Part shown: positions 20,981 through 32,849 of the stretch, in pieces
How the letters are laid out: each line of letters begins with the position of its first letter
How positions within the stretch are numbered: position 1 is the first letter of the stretch
From: Lindgomyces ingoldianus
Lineage: Eukaryota > Ascomycota > Dothideomycetes > Pleosporales > Lindgomycetaceae
DNA: 47,918 nucleotides
Direction of reading: 5' to 3'
NCBI RefSeq assembly: GCF_010093535.1
Contig: NW_022985177.1
Span: 1,017,214 to 1,065,131, forward strand
Made by a program: the position numbers and the translations under genes
Notes under the pieces: model-generated
Database searches by the model: none
Seen by the model: only the letters and a program-made list of their open reading frames with translations
Told to the model about the DNA's origin: nothing

Positions 20981-23900
20981 TTATATTAAAAAACTTACTT
21001 TTACTAGTAACAGCCTTATTAATAATATTACATTAATTATTTATTTAACTATGTCTAACTCTAAGAAGTGTTTAATTTAGTTTAGGTTACTATTCTTACA
21101 CACTGTTACATTAAATTATTTAGTTATTATAGATAGAATCCTAGAGACCTTCTATTAACTAAAGCCTTTAAGTTTAAAACTTTCTATCCCTTATAATTAA
21201 GATTACCTTTAGAAAAGTTATAAAAAGTGTGCTAAAGTAAAAACTTAAAGACTACTAATAACTTATTAAGATTAAGAATAACTACTAATGCTTAACTCTT
21301 AACTACTATTAAATCTTATTATAAAGACTGCAACCTGTTCTAGCTACAGCTAAGGCAAGATGCCTGCTCTTAGAACTAAACTACTACTAACCTTAATAGC
21401 TAAACCCTCTTTTATAGAACTTAAAACTAAAAACCTACTAGATTTAAAGTTAAACTAGAGTAATATAGCCCTTAAAAACTAAGTTACTTAATTAAGAGTA
21501 TAAATTAAATAGCTAACTAGATTAAAAACTATTAGTCTTAATTAACCTCTACTAACTACTAAATTACTTATAATAATGCCTTAAATTACTTCTACTACTT
21601 TAATAGTAAGAGACTTTTTAGGCACCTTTAAGCTTCTTTAAAGCTACTTTACTAAACACATGCCTAAAATTAAGAACTTTATAGATAGTAAAGAACTTAT
21701 GTTTAAATAATAGCAAGCTTTTATTATAAATAGACTTAACATTAATGCAGATTACTATTAAAGTAAGCGCGCACGCATAGCGTTAGTATAGGGACACACT
21801 GCTAGTATTGCAAAGGAATACCTAGAGCCTAGATACCTAGCTAAATTAGACAACTTTTAGTTTAAAAACATAAAAGAAATAATTAAGCTCTTATAAACAT
21901 ACTTTATTACTAGTAATAAAAAGACAGAGGCGCAACAGGTGTTTTAAACTCTAAGAATAAGTAAAAAAGAAGCATTTTCTACCTTTAAAGCTTACTTTAT
22001 TAGTGCTACTATTAAAGAGTTTATATTAAAGTTAGAATAGTTCTTTTACTTATAAGAAAAGATACTGCCTAGCTTAAAAGTACTAAACTTAGGTTTTAAG
22101 CACACTTAAAAGGGCTTTTTTAAGACTATAGTAGCCTACCTAACAGCTTACAACATAGAAAGAAGGAATACCTTTACTATTTTAAAGTAAACTGTTAATC
22201 TTACTTAATAGTCTACTATTAGACCTAGTACAGATTAGTCTTAGAAGGTTTCTAGTAATACATCTAAGGCAGTATACTATTCTAGTACACCCTAACCTGC
22301 ACCTCTGTTAGTACTCTAGTCTACCTTAGTTACCTATAGACAATCTAGCTAGACACCTGCCCTAGAAAGATAGACAACTCTTAGCAACTATTATAATTAT
22401 AGAAAACTAAAACATTTTACTAGCAACTGCTCTATCTTTAGAGTATAAGAAATAAAAGTAGAGTAGTAAGATTTTAAAAAAAAATTTATAGACATAAATA
22501 ATTTTAATCTAGATACCTCCTAGATAGAAAATAGTAACGCTTAAAAAAACTTTCTATTCTAGGCTTAAGTAAGTATAATTTATTAAACATTAATTTATTA
22601 CACTTGTTTAGAGGAAAACACTTCTAAGTCTCTACTATTTTATATTTAAAAAGCATTAAAGTCTGTTTAAATTCTTTAGTTAATACTAGCGCTTATAGTT
22701 TCTTATTTATTAATTTACTAACTACTAAGTTATTATTCTAATGCTTCTATATCTTTATCTAACACTTACTATTTAAAGTTATAGTTAAGGGCTTTTAAGA
22801 TTAGATCTAAGTCCCTGTCTACTAGTATATCTGCCTGCATATGTAAATTAATAGAAGAAGCATCTAAAACTGCTTTTTTATTATTATAAACTTTAGCTTC
22901 TAGGATTATATTATTAGCATTAAATAGTTATGTTGTTTTAAACTTTATTTAGATATAGAGAGAAATTAGATTATATAGCCTAGTAAATATCTGCCTACCT
23001 ACAAACTTTTACTGCCCTTGCTTATATAATTAACCTAGCCTGCGCGCAATAAAGAAGTAGAGCTAGATATTAAACAACACAACACACTATAAGAAAAGGA
23101 CTAATTTTAGTAGTTATACAGCCTAACAATCTACTGCATTAAGGGTTTACTAAGGCTTTTAAAATTATATAGATCTCTTATTATCTACAGTCTAAAGACA
23201 CTTAAATTATTCTTCTGCCTATCTATTAAGAAGTCTAAAATAGGTCTAAAGGAGGTCTATTTAGCTACTATTACTTTAATTTTAGCAAATGCTTTTTATT
23301 TTAACATAAAAAGAAAAAAGAATAAGTTCTTTTTAACTTTTATCTATAAAATTAAGTAGTTAATTAAAGATAAGTAAGCCTTATAGTTAGACGCTAAATA
23401 TAAAACTAAAGCATTAGTAAACTTTTAATTGCCCTCTAAATACTATTAGTACTAAGATGTATTTAGCTACACAGCAGCTTACTAGCTACTAGTACATTGT
23501 CTATATAACTACAAGATTGTCCTTATAGAGCCTCTCCTTAACAGTTACAGTCTGTTGTATAAACAGAACCTTAAGGAGCTAGAGGCAATAAAGAAATATG
23601 TTATAAATAATCTAAAATATAGCTTTATTAAGTAGAGTTAGAGCCCTTTTACATCTCTTATTCTTTATGTATAGAAACTAAATAGCAACTTATGTATCTA
23701 TGTTAATTACTATAAACTTAACGCTCTTACCTGCAAGAATGTGTATCTAATACTGCGTATAAACAAACTCTTATTAAGACCTACTAAAGTAGTAATCTTT
23801 ACTAAGTTTAATATTTGCGCAGCTTTTAATAAAATTAAGATAGATCTAAGCTCTAAAGAGTGTACTACCTTTTAAACATAATATAGAACTTATAAGTGTA

Positions 23901-23992
23901 AAGTTTTGCCTTTTAGATTGTGCAATAGTCTAGTAACTTACTAGCGCTATATAAATAATGTATTAATTAACTATCTAAACAATTTCTGTATT

Positions 23993-24025
23993 ACTTATTT
24001 TAATAACATTCTTATCTACTTTAAA
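23993..24025 (+). pseudogene. Reverse transcriptase catalytic motif with both Asp codons mutated
   Basis: The frame here reads TYFNNILIYFK. The conserved gypsy motif is YFDDILIYS. Both Asp codons have become Asn codons (aat at 24002-24004 and aac at 24005-24007) by single G to A changes, as expected from RIP on the complementary strand. The enzyme from this copy would be inactive even without its stop codons. Confidence 0.8.
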
Positions 24026-26597
24026 GACAAGGTGACTTATATTCTTTATATTAAGAAAGTTTTAGAAAGGCTTTAGTAAGCAGGATTATAAGTAGAGATT
24101 AAAAAAAGTAAATTTTATATTACTTAAATAAGGTATCTTAGCTATATACTTTTAAACAAAGGACTAGAGGTTAACCTAGAGAAAGTAGAGGTGCTACGCA
24201 ACTAGTAGGCGCCTACTACTATAATAAGTGTAAAATCTTTTCTAGGCTTTACTAGATTTTATTAGTAATTTGTTCTAAAATTCTTTTATGTAGCTAAACT
24301 AATTATTACGCTTTAAAGCCCTACTACCTCTTTTATATAGACTTTAAAGTGTAACATAGCTTTTAAAAAGCTAAAGTCTGTGCTACTAAGTATACCTACA
24401 CTTTACTATTTTAACTTTACATTATAAACTAAAATTAAAACTAACGCTTTTAATAGAGTAGTAGTAGGAGTTCTTTTTTAAGAATAAGTAGATAGAAATT
24501 AGTGCCTAGTATTATTCTATAGTAAGGTCCTATCTAGTTTAGAGCTAAACTAGAAGATACATAACAAGAAGCTATTTATAATTATTACTACATTTAAATA
24601 ATAAAGGGCTAAGCTTATATCTATAGTAATAAGCACCTTAGTATATACTAATTATTATTTATTAAAGTACTTTATAACAACAAAGGTGCTAAATGCTTAT
24701 TAGGTCTGTTAGGCTAAAAAGTTAGCTTAGTATTACTTCTAAATTAAGTACACCCCTAGTAAGAACAACGCTAGAGCAGACATTCTTAGTTGTTGTAAAT
24801 AAGACGTAGAAAATTTAAGAGCAGCTTAAACTAATAATAAGTTAAGGGTCTTACTAGAACTGCACTAACTTTACCCTTAAATTAACTCTAAACTAGCCTA
24901 GTACTATATTGCTTAAATAACAACTTAAGCAGCTACACTAAATATTATAAAAGGACTAGACTAGGTTATGTTTTTAGATTTTCTAAAATTAATTAATGCA
25001 TTACTTTAAAAGAATTAAGCTTTTTTTATGTAGAAGTAAAAACTCCTACTCTACTATTATTAAATAGGAAACAGACTACTCCTCTATGCTAACTACTTAT
25101 GTGTGCTAGCAGACTTATTGCTGTGTACTTAACTTATCTAAGAAGTCTACAACTAAGTATCTTTAGCACATCTTAGTGCTACTAAGACTTATTAGTTACT
25201 AGCCTAAAAGTACTACTAGAAGGGTATAGAGGCTACTTACAAATAATATGTATAAAATTACCTCCCCTGTTGCAAAGCTTATCTAAAACAAACCTAAACC
25301 TTAGGCTTTATTTACCCCCTACTAATTCCTGCTTAACTAATGCAGCACTTGTGCATTAACTTTAAGGAGTTTTTTAAAGATAAGTCTAGATATAATTAGA
25401 TTATAGTTATAATTAATTACTTATTAAAATAAGCTATTTTTATCCCCCACTATAAAATAATTAATGCCTAGGGAATAGCTACTTTATTTATTTAATAGGT
25501 GTACTATTTTAGCTATACACCTAAAACTATTATTTTTAATTAAGGACTTTAGTTTATATCTAGTTTCTAGTCTAAATTCTGTTAAATTTTAGGCGTAAAA
25601 GTTAAGCTCTCTACTGCTTATTATAAAGAAACAAATAGCTAAACAGAGATTATAAATAAGTATATTAATTAAAAACTAAGGCTTTTTATATTTTTTTACT
25701 AAAATAACTAGAGTTCCTTACTGCTTTTAATTAATTAGGCTTAGATAACCTTACTTTATGCAATAATTAAAATGTTTTTATATTAAGTCTTATACAGCTC
25801 TAAACTATGTTAAAGCTAGAACTAGAAACATTCTATAGAACCTATTACAGCCACAGACAAGCTAAATTATAAGGATGCCCTAGCATTAGTAACCTGCATG
25901 CATGCAGCCTAGGAGTTAGCTAAGACCTACATAGGAAAGGCCTAGGATTAGATGTAAACTGTAGTTAATTGCTACTGCTAGCTAGTTAACTAGAAGGTTA
26001 GTAACATAGTCTATCTAGACACTAAGAACCTAGCTATTTAAAAACCTAGCTAAAAACTATCTAAATAATAAAAAAGCCCCTTTAAAGTACTTAAATAAGT
26101 TAGAAACTTATACTACCTAAAGCTACTTTTAGAGTTAAAGATATATAATGTCTTTACACTAAACATGCTTTATAAAGACCCTTAAGATCTGCTCCTAGAA
26201 TAAGAACTTCTAAAACCCCCTAGAATTACTATTAATAAAGTAAAGAAGTAAAAAGTAGAGGAAATACTTACTAGTAAGCTTTACTAGAAAACACTTAAGT
26301 ACTAAGTAAAATAAGTAGAACATAACTCTAATCTAGTCTAGTATAAGGCTTTAAATTTTATAGGTTCCCTTTATAAATTAAAAGCTTTTTATAATAAGCA
26401 TTTAAATTAGCTAGGACCTCTAAGGGCCTTATAAAAGTAGATTAAGGCTTTTAAAGCTAGTGTAAAAAGTATAGATTACTTAGCAGATAATAAAGTATAA
26501 AAGTAAAAAGTTAGATTATACTTTTATATAATATTATTATAACTCTACAGACATGTTGCTTAGGAGGTCTAATAGTAAGCTGTTAGACACCTCTAGA

Positions 26598-26658
26598 CTC
26601 TTCTTTTTCTTCTTCTCTACCCTTTTTTCTCTTCTCCCTCCCCTTTTTTTTCCTCTTT
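26598..26658 (+). repeat. 61-base pyrimidine tract with one purine
   Basis: A run of C and T interrupted only by one A (26619), located after the chromodomain segment and well before the 3' LTR. It lacks CpA and TpG, so it would have been immune to RIP. Function unknown. Confidence 0.7.
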
Positions 26659-27598
26659 AGACTCCCTCTAAACCCCCTCTGCTTTATCCTTAGCTGCCTA
26701 AAAGTGCTGTAATGTCTGCCTAAAGGTTAGACACTAGAGCCTTTAAGGCTAAAACTTATTAAAGCAGCTTAGTATTCTAGTAGAATAAGGCTACTTAAAC
26801 ACTAGCTATAGGAAGCCTAGCTTCCTAACTCTTTATAACCTATGCTACCTACGCTAGGTTTTAAGCAGACTTTAAAATAGCTTTAAAAGCCCCCTTTTTA
26901 TCTTTTTTACTCCCTATGTTTTAAGCTGCTGCCTATAGCTTAAGATAGCTCTAAAGGACTAGGAATTCCTTCTTGTAATATAAGGGGACCTATGCGCGCA
27001 TTAGTAACTTGTAACCTAGCAGTATTAGACTATATTTGTATAAGATTGCATTTTTTATTATATAAAGTGTAATATTTATATTTCTTTAATCTAAAGGACT
27101 AATAGGAAAACTTAACCTAAAGGCTATAAGCAAGGGCGTAGGCAGCCTAAAGGTAGATAACTTAAAACGCTTTTAAAGAGGCTCTAGAAAAGGGGCAGAG
27201 CAGCATAGTAAATTTCTTTAATACTATAATTAGTTAGTAAACTAAGCTAGAAGATGTTAGGTGCATAATAATACCTATAAAGTAGAGATTTAGATAATAG
27301 CTAAAGAAAAAACTAATAATATTAACTAGACTATATAAGTAAGGCAAGCAAACACTTATTACTATAAATAATAAATTTGCTATATTAACAACAACTACAC
27401 TACTAGTTACTACTAAATAAAAACATTATAATAAAGGCATTATATTAGTATTAGGTTTTTAGTTTATTTTTTAGTAACAGGAAATTTTAGTTAAGATAGT
27501 TATACTTGTTATATTCTATCTAAATTAGTTTTAAATTAGTTCTAAATATTTTCTATACACTATAGATAAGGACTATTAGCTTATAAAAAAGGGGGTAG

Positions 27599-27887
27599 TA
27601 TAATAATTCTATAAATTGTTCTATCTTAGGTTGCTTAGATCTTATCTAAAGGGTCCCTGTATTAGCCCTGACTATGACTTAACCTAGTCCCCTATAGTTA
27701 CCTCTATTCCCTTATGTATTTAGTTGCACCTTGCCCTGTAGCTAGCTTAGTAGTTTTCTAATATCCTACATACAAGGCCTATAGGTGTTATTGGTATTCC
27801 CAGGTCTCTAAGTCCCCACGCACTCCCATATGCCTCTGAGTGGATTCATACCGCATTCGGACCCATTGTCTTGCCTGCGCCGTTACA
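27599..27887 (+). repeat. 3' LTR of the gypsy element
   Basis: 289 bp. The inner ~200 bases are RIP-mutated, while the outer ~100 (about 27785-27887) keep CpG, CpA and TpG. The preceding bases form the polypurine tract that sets the element's strand. Confidence 0.9.
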
Positions 27888-30096
27888 ATACTGTAGCTAT
27901 TTATAAAGTCTTTTAAAAGATAATAAGTAACTAATGCGCTAGACAACCTTTCTAAGCTAATTATATAGCTAACTTATAAAAGCTAGATAATAATAAAAAG
28001 TAAGTAATTATTTAGCATATACTTAAGCTAGATATGCAAGAATTTCTTTTTTAGCTAGTAGCTATAGCTAATATAGCTAATTCTTTACACACTAAGTGTA
28101 ATATAGGCTATGTTAGCATAAACTAGCTTAATATATTTATTAAGTGTTACTTAAAGCTTAAAGTAAAGTTTAAGTATAAGTATAACTATAAAAAAGCTTT
28201 TTATAAGAATTTTATAGTAATTTAAAGCTAGTTTAACTTTATAAAGAATATTAAAGCTAAGTATAGTATCTAAAATAATAACATATATAACTTTAATAAA
28301 ATAAAGTTTATAATAGGCTAGATATCTACTAGAGTAGTTATTATTAGTTTAAAAAAATAAAGACAGCTAAAAGTAGTCTAGCTAGGTAACTAGAAGTAGA
28401 CAACAGCTATTTAAAGCATTAATGCTAAAAAGTAAGCTATTTTGCTTTTTATTATTTTTTAAAGTAGTAACTACTTTTTAAACTAGTATAAAAAAAATCT
28501 ACTTTAAAATTAAGTTATTATAATCTTTAAGCACAGCTAGACTACTAATTAGCTTAGTCTAGACTAGTTAAAGCACTTTAACGCGCATATAAAGAAGTGT
28601 ACTATTAGTAGCTACTATCTACTAGTTATTAATAGCTATAAAAGCTATAACTTACTTTATTTTTAGTAATACTATAAAGATAATAAGATTATTACTATTT
28701 ATATACTTTTTTACTTATTACACTTTTTATAGCTACTTAATGTAGGTTGTTTTACTTCTTTAAAGAAAGTATATAAGTGCTAAGCTAAAAACTTTATACA
28801 TAACTAAATTACTTATATTATAAAAATAAAGTTTTTACTATGCTTTAAAGTAGCCTATAATGCTATAATTACTTTTAGTAATATTTAAGAAGAGTTTTAA
28901 AGCACTAAATTAGTTTCTTTTAACCTATAATAAGTTATAATAAGCTTTAATGTAAAGTTATGCACTCTATTACTACTACTACTTATATATAATAAGCCCT
29001 AGTAGTTATAAACTCTAAGTAATACTCTAAAACTTAAGTTATAATTAATGCTTATAAAAATAAAAATTTAAAAGCATATAAATAGTTTACTAACTTTTAT
29101 AGTTAAGGTGTTTAAGAAAGTCTTAAAAGAGGTAGTAATAATTATATATAAGCTAGTGTTAGTGTAATAAAAAATTACTAAGCTTTAAGTAGCTAATAAG
29201 GCTACTACATAATATAAATTATATAAAAAAAGTAAATTAAAGCAGAAAAAACCTTAATAATTTAGAAAAGCCTACACTTAACAGCTCTAAAAAAGTTTAA
29301 AGCGCGCAGTAATAGAAAAAAGGTAAAGAAGCAGGTGTAAGCTAAAGTAGGTAAGCTATCCTAAAGGCGCTGCAGATAGTGCAATTAGACTAAACATAAC
29401 ACATAAATATGTAAGTAAGAAGTAGAAGTAGTATCTAAATAATATTCTAGGCTGTACTGTACTATATAGTGCTAGAGCAGGTTGTTATAGGCTATAATAG
29501 AGTTTGTTAGGGTGGGGTCTTGGCAAAAGTAAGCGACTCGGGTGTGTGAGCAACTTGCCCATGAAGTACGTTATAACTTTAGTAATATAGGCTTTATTAT
29601 AGGCTAAATATTTATTAACTATACTTACACTTAAAACTTTACTTTAAGCTCTAAATAACACTTTATAAACATACTAAGCTAGTTTATGCTAACATAGCCT
29701 AAATTACACTTAGCATGTAAAAAATTAGCTATATTAGCTATAAATGCTATTTAAAAGAAAAATCTTTACGCATATAGCTTAAGCATAGTCTTAATAATTA
29801 CCTACTTTTTTTTATTACTTAGCCTTTATAAGTTAGCTGTAGAATTAGCTTATAAAAGTTATCTAGTGCTATAGTTATTTATTATTTTTTTAAAAACTTT
29901 ATACATAGCTGTAGCATGTTTTTTTAAAAGTTTTATATTTTATTTAAAAGCTTAAAGTATAAGCTATATCTAACTTTTTTTAGCATGTCTAAGTAGTGTT
30001 GTTAGAAATGCATTAGTGTAAAAAAGGTAGTTTAGTAGGGTCTTAGTAAAAGTAAGTAACTTAGGTGTGTAAGCAACTTGCCTGTAAAGTATGTTA

Positions 30097-30518
30097 CTAG
30101 GCTAGTTTATGCTAATATAGCCTAAATTATGCTTAGCGTGTAAAGAATTAGCTATATTAGCTATAAATGCTATCTAAGAGGAAAATTCTTACATATATAG
30201 CTTAAGTATAGTCTTAATAGTTACCTACTTCTTATTATTACTTAGCCTTTGTAAGTTAGCTATAGAATTAGTTTATAAAGGTTGTCTAGCGCTATAGTTA
30301 TTTATTATCTTTTAAAAGACTTTATACATAGCTGTAGCATGTTTCTTTAAGAGTTTTATATTGTATTTAAAAGCTTAAAGCATAAGCTGTATCTAATGTT
30401 CTTTTAGTATATCTAAGTAGTGTTGTTAGAAATGTATTAGTATAGAAAAAGTAGTTTAGTAGAGTCTTAGCAAAAGTAAGCAACCTAGGTGTGTAAGCAA
30501 CTTGCCTGTAAAGTACGT
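30097..30518. mobile_element. Fot1-A copy 5, right arm only
   Basis: This is a separate Fot1-A right arm that starts mid-element at ctaggctag and ends gtacgt before TA (30519-30520). Its left part is missing: directly left is the end of foldback copy 3. The terminal repeat boxes are little mutated. Confidence 0.8.
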
Positions 30519-30524
30519 TATAAG

Positions 30525-30640
30525 AAATATATAAAGTAATAAAACTATAGTGTTACTAAAGTTTATTTAAAAAAAATTATAACTAACTAGTGTGTTTTAA
30601 AAAAAAGATTTTACTTAACTTTATATTTTATAAACTTAAA
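30525..30640. repeat. RIP-mutated copy of the segment at 33427-33542
   Basis: About 116 bases align without gaps to 33427-33542; nearly all differences are C here replaced by T or G by A. The copy at 33427 is intact. It belongs to none of the transposon families identified here, so it appears to be duplicated host or unknown-repeat DNA. Confidence 0.75.
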
Positions 30641-30659
30641 TATGTTAAGTATAGTAACC

Positions 30660-31965
30660 TTTACTAATAACTTACTTTATTTTTAGTAATACTATAAAGA
30701 TAGTAAAATTATTACTATTATATACTTTTTTACTTATTACACTTTTTATAGCTATTTAATAACGTACCTAACGGGTTGGCCGGCCACACAGGTTGGCCGG
30801 CCACTTTTGCCAAGCCCCTACTAAACTCTACCTATCTACATAATGCCTTAACAACAACACTAGATTAAATCTTTTAAAGAACGTTAGATACAGCTTGCTC
30901 TTTAAGCTTTTAAATAAGACTTAAAACTTTTCTTATAACGCGCTGCAGCTATCTATAATGTCTCTTACATAACACTAAGCAATTAACGCACTAGACAGCC
31001 TTTACAAGCAGAATGCTAGCCTAAATTAAGAAATCTAACTAAGCTTAAAAAAAAAGTAGTTGTTAAGTACATACTTAAGCTTATTACGCGCAGATTTCCC
31101 CCTAGGCTTGCAGCTATAGCTAATATAGCTAATTCCTTACCTGTAGAGCGTAATCTAGGCTAGGTTAGCTTAAACTAGACTAGTATGTAGGTTAAGCACT
31201 GCTCTAAGTTTACAATAAAGTTTAATTACAAGTATAATTATAAGAGAGCGCTTTATAAGAATTTAGAGGTTATCTAGGGCTAGTTTTGCCTTATAGCTAA
31301 CATAAAAGCTAAGTACAGTATCTAGAATAAAGATAGGTATAACTTTAATAAGTTAAGCTTTATAATAAGCTAGATATTAACTAGAGTAGTTATTACAGCT
31401 TTAGAAAGATAAAGACAGCTAAAGGTAATATAGTAAGGTAATAAGAAGTAAATAATAGTTATCTAGAGCATTAACATAATAGAGTAGGCTATAAGATTAT
31501 AGAGCTTTAAGCAGTAAATAAGGCTACTACGCAACATAGATTACATAAAAGAAAGCAGATTTAGGTAGAAAAGACTTTAATAGTTAAGAATAGGGCTTAT
31601 CTAACTGCTCTAAAGGAGTTTAGAGCGTGTAGTAATAGGAAGAAGCTAAAGACGCAGGTGCGCGCTAAAGAAAGTAAGCTAAGTTAAAGGTAATATAAGC
31701 AGTGCAATTAGACTAGGCATAACTTGCGTACATGTAAGTAAGCAGTAAAAGTAGACTCTAAATAATATCTTATGTTGTATTACTTTATACAGGGCTAAAG
31801 TGGGCTGTTTTGCGAGAGAATAGGGTGGTTTTAGTAGGGGCTTAGCAAAAGTAGCCGGCCAACCCGTGTGGCCGGCCAACCTGTTAGGTACGTTATAGGT
31901 TATTTTACTTTTTTAAAAAAGTATATAGACGCTAAGCTAAAAACTTTATACATAACTAAATTACT
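30660..31965 (+). mobile_element. Fot1 transposase fragment (copy 9), split by Fot1-B copy 2
   Basis: 30660-30761 and 31886-31965 match the central transposase region of the Fot1 families (compare 28655-28810). They join at one TA into the uninterrupted sequence seen at 28750 and 42140. Both outer ends are truncated. Confidence 0.7.
30762..31883 (+). mobile_element. Fot1-B copy 2, internally deleted (1,122 bp)
   Basis: Terminal repeats of about 62 bp (30762-30823, 31822-31883) are nearly perfect and hold the doubled ttggccggcc boxes. TA duplications are at 30760-30761 and 31884-31885. Compared with copy 3, about 740 bases of the central transposase region are missing; the junction is near gtaggctataagatt at about 31485. 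The N-terminal part and the C-terminal CCHC knuckle (about 31695-31736; TGT read as tat) remain. It is much less RIP-mutated than the copies around it, so it is probably a young, non-autonomous copy. Confidence 0.87.
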
Positions 31966-32590
31966 TATTATAAAGTAAGCTTATAAGTAAAGTAACACTT
32001 AAAAGTAAATAATAGCTAGCTAATTTTTAGCTTTAATTAAGTTAGTAAAATTTCTTTTTTTAAAACTAAAGGTTTATATAAATTTAAGATTAGTTATCTA
32101 GAAACTAGTTAATTATTAGCTGTAATTAAGAGAACACGTTCTAGCTCTAGCTCTTAACGCGTTTCTACTTTTATAGTAGTCTTTCTCTTCTTTGCACCTT
32201 CTGTTCTCTAGCGTTGCACCTGTTCCTTTCACTGCCTAATACTGCCACGCTACGCCTAATACTGCTACCTAATATTTTTAATTTAATTGTTTTAGCATTA
32301 AAGCCCTAGTTGTAGAGCTGCAGCTTGTGTAGTTTGTTGCCTCTGTGTGACAGTGCTGCAGGAATTTCTTAGAGTGCTGGGGAGCTCTAGCGCTGCCTCT
32401 GCCTCTGCCTCTCTATCGCTGCAAAGATTAATGTAGTACATGTAATGCCTTAACAAGCTGTTTTGCTTACACAACCGCTAGTTTAGCTTCTTCAACTGCT
32501 GTTTAAATATAATTGTGCACAATAATAGACTGATGCCTAGAGGTGTTAGTAAGAGATTACCTAGCAGCGTTAGGAAATGCATAAAGTAAA
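31966..32590. other. AT-rich edge then normal-composition DNA, no gene recognised
   Basis: 31966-32140 is AT-rich and RIP-like. From about 32150 composition is normal but no frame of length is present. It contains a small ctgcct triplet run (about 32395-32412) and two cctaatactgc repeats (about 32235-32270). It could be a decayed repeat; I cannot place it. Confidence 0.4.
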
Positions 32591-32730
32591 TTGCAGCAAA
32601 TTGTAGCAAACTACAGCAAATTGCGGCAAACTACAGCAAATTGTAGCAAACTACAGCAAATTGCGGCAAACTATAGCAAATTGCAGCAAACTACAGCAAA
32701 TTGCAGCAAACTACAGTAGATTACAGCAGC
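32591..32730. repeat. 10-bp-period tandem array (about 14 units)
   Basis: Units alternate between ttgcagcaaa-type and ctacagcaaa-type, giving a 20-bp double unit; point changes are mostly c/t or g/a. The motif is the reverse complement of the units in solo LTR X (ctgcaatttg). The surrounding sequence does not match X, so it is either another element with a similar array or a relic. Confidence 0.85.
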
Positions 32731-32849
32731 AGGCAACAATCCCTAGTAGATATTAGTTGTGTTGCAAGTAGCTCTACGTATAGAGAGGGTTCTAGAGGGG
32801 TAATGCCTCTAGAAAAAAAGCCTTACAAAGGGCAGCAATAATTGCACAT

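Larger units (their letters stand above)
20692..27887 (+). mobile_element. Ty3/gypsy chromovirus retrotransposon, 7,196 bp, RIP-inactivated
   Basis: The LTRs are 20692-20980 and 27599-27887, both 289 bp. A perfect 5-bp duplication ATACT flanks the element (20687-20691, 27888-27892), and a polypurine tract aaaaaagggggtag sits directly before the 3' LTR. Traces in order are a gag CCHC knuckle (22392-22430), RT with FNNILIY in place of FDDILIY (about 23999-24019), the RNase H end YTP.KNNARADILS (about 24745-24790), an integrase region, and a chromodomain-like segment with VEEIL and WVG-type blocks (about 26240-26350). Order RT-RNase H-integrase-chromodomain identifies a chromovirus. Every frame is broken. 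No TGG-type primer-binding site follows the 5' LTR. Confidence 0.9.
20509..29571 (+). mobile_element. Fot1-A copy 4, full length (about 1,862 bp) split by a gypsy element
   Basis: TA duplications lie at 20507-20508 and 29572-29573. After removing the gypsy insert and one 5-bp duplication the element is 1,862 bp, normal for Fot1/pogo-type transposons. RIP-degraded transposase traces are readable in order on the plus strand. A CENP-B-like helix-turn-helix part (ANSLHTK.NIGYVSINW-like) is at about 28080-28140. The start of the DDE domain (YNFN.., normally YNFDETGF) is at about 28287-28320. The DGHxSH-type block is near 28985. A C-terminal CCHC knuckle (C-x2-C-x4-H-x4-C) is at 29371-29412. Stops interrupt it throughout, so it is not functional. 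Confidence 0.88.
19932..30094. mobile_element. Fot1-A foldback copy 3, containing nested Fot1-A copy 4
   Basis: The left end acgtac follows TA (19930-19931) and the right end gtatgt precedes TA (30095-30096). Without the nested element (20509-29571 and one TA) it is 1,098 bp. It has the same structure as copy 2: about 640 bases of the transposon 5' end joined to the reverse complement of about 480 bases. Both terminal repeats keep the paired agttgcttac boxes. The nested copy sits at a TA whose two sides join into the normal sequence aacacaTAtaacttt. Confidence 0.85.

Noticed and set aside
32591..32730. CRISPR-like regular repeats
   Set aside because: Continuous 10-bp units without spacers in a eukaryotic genome.
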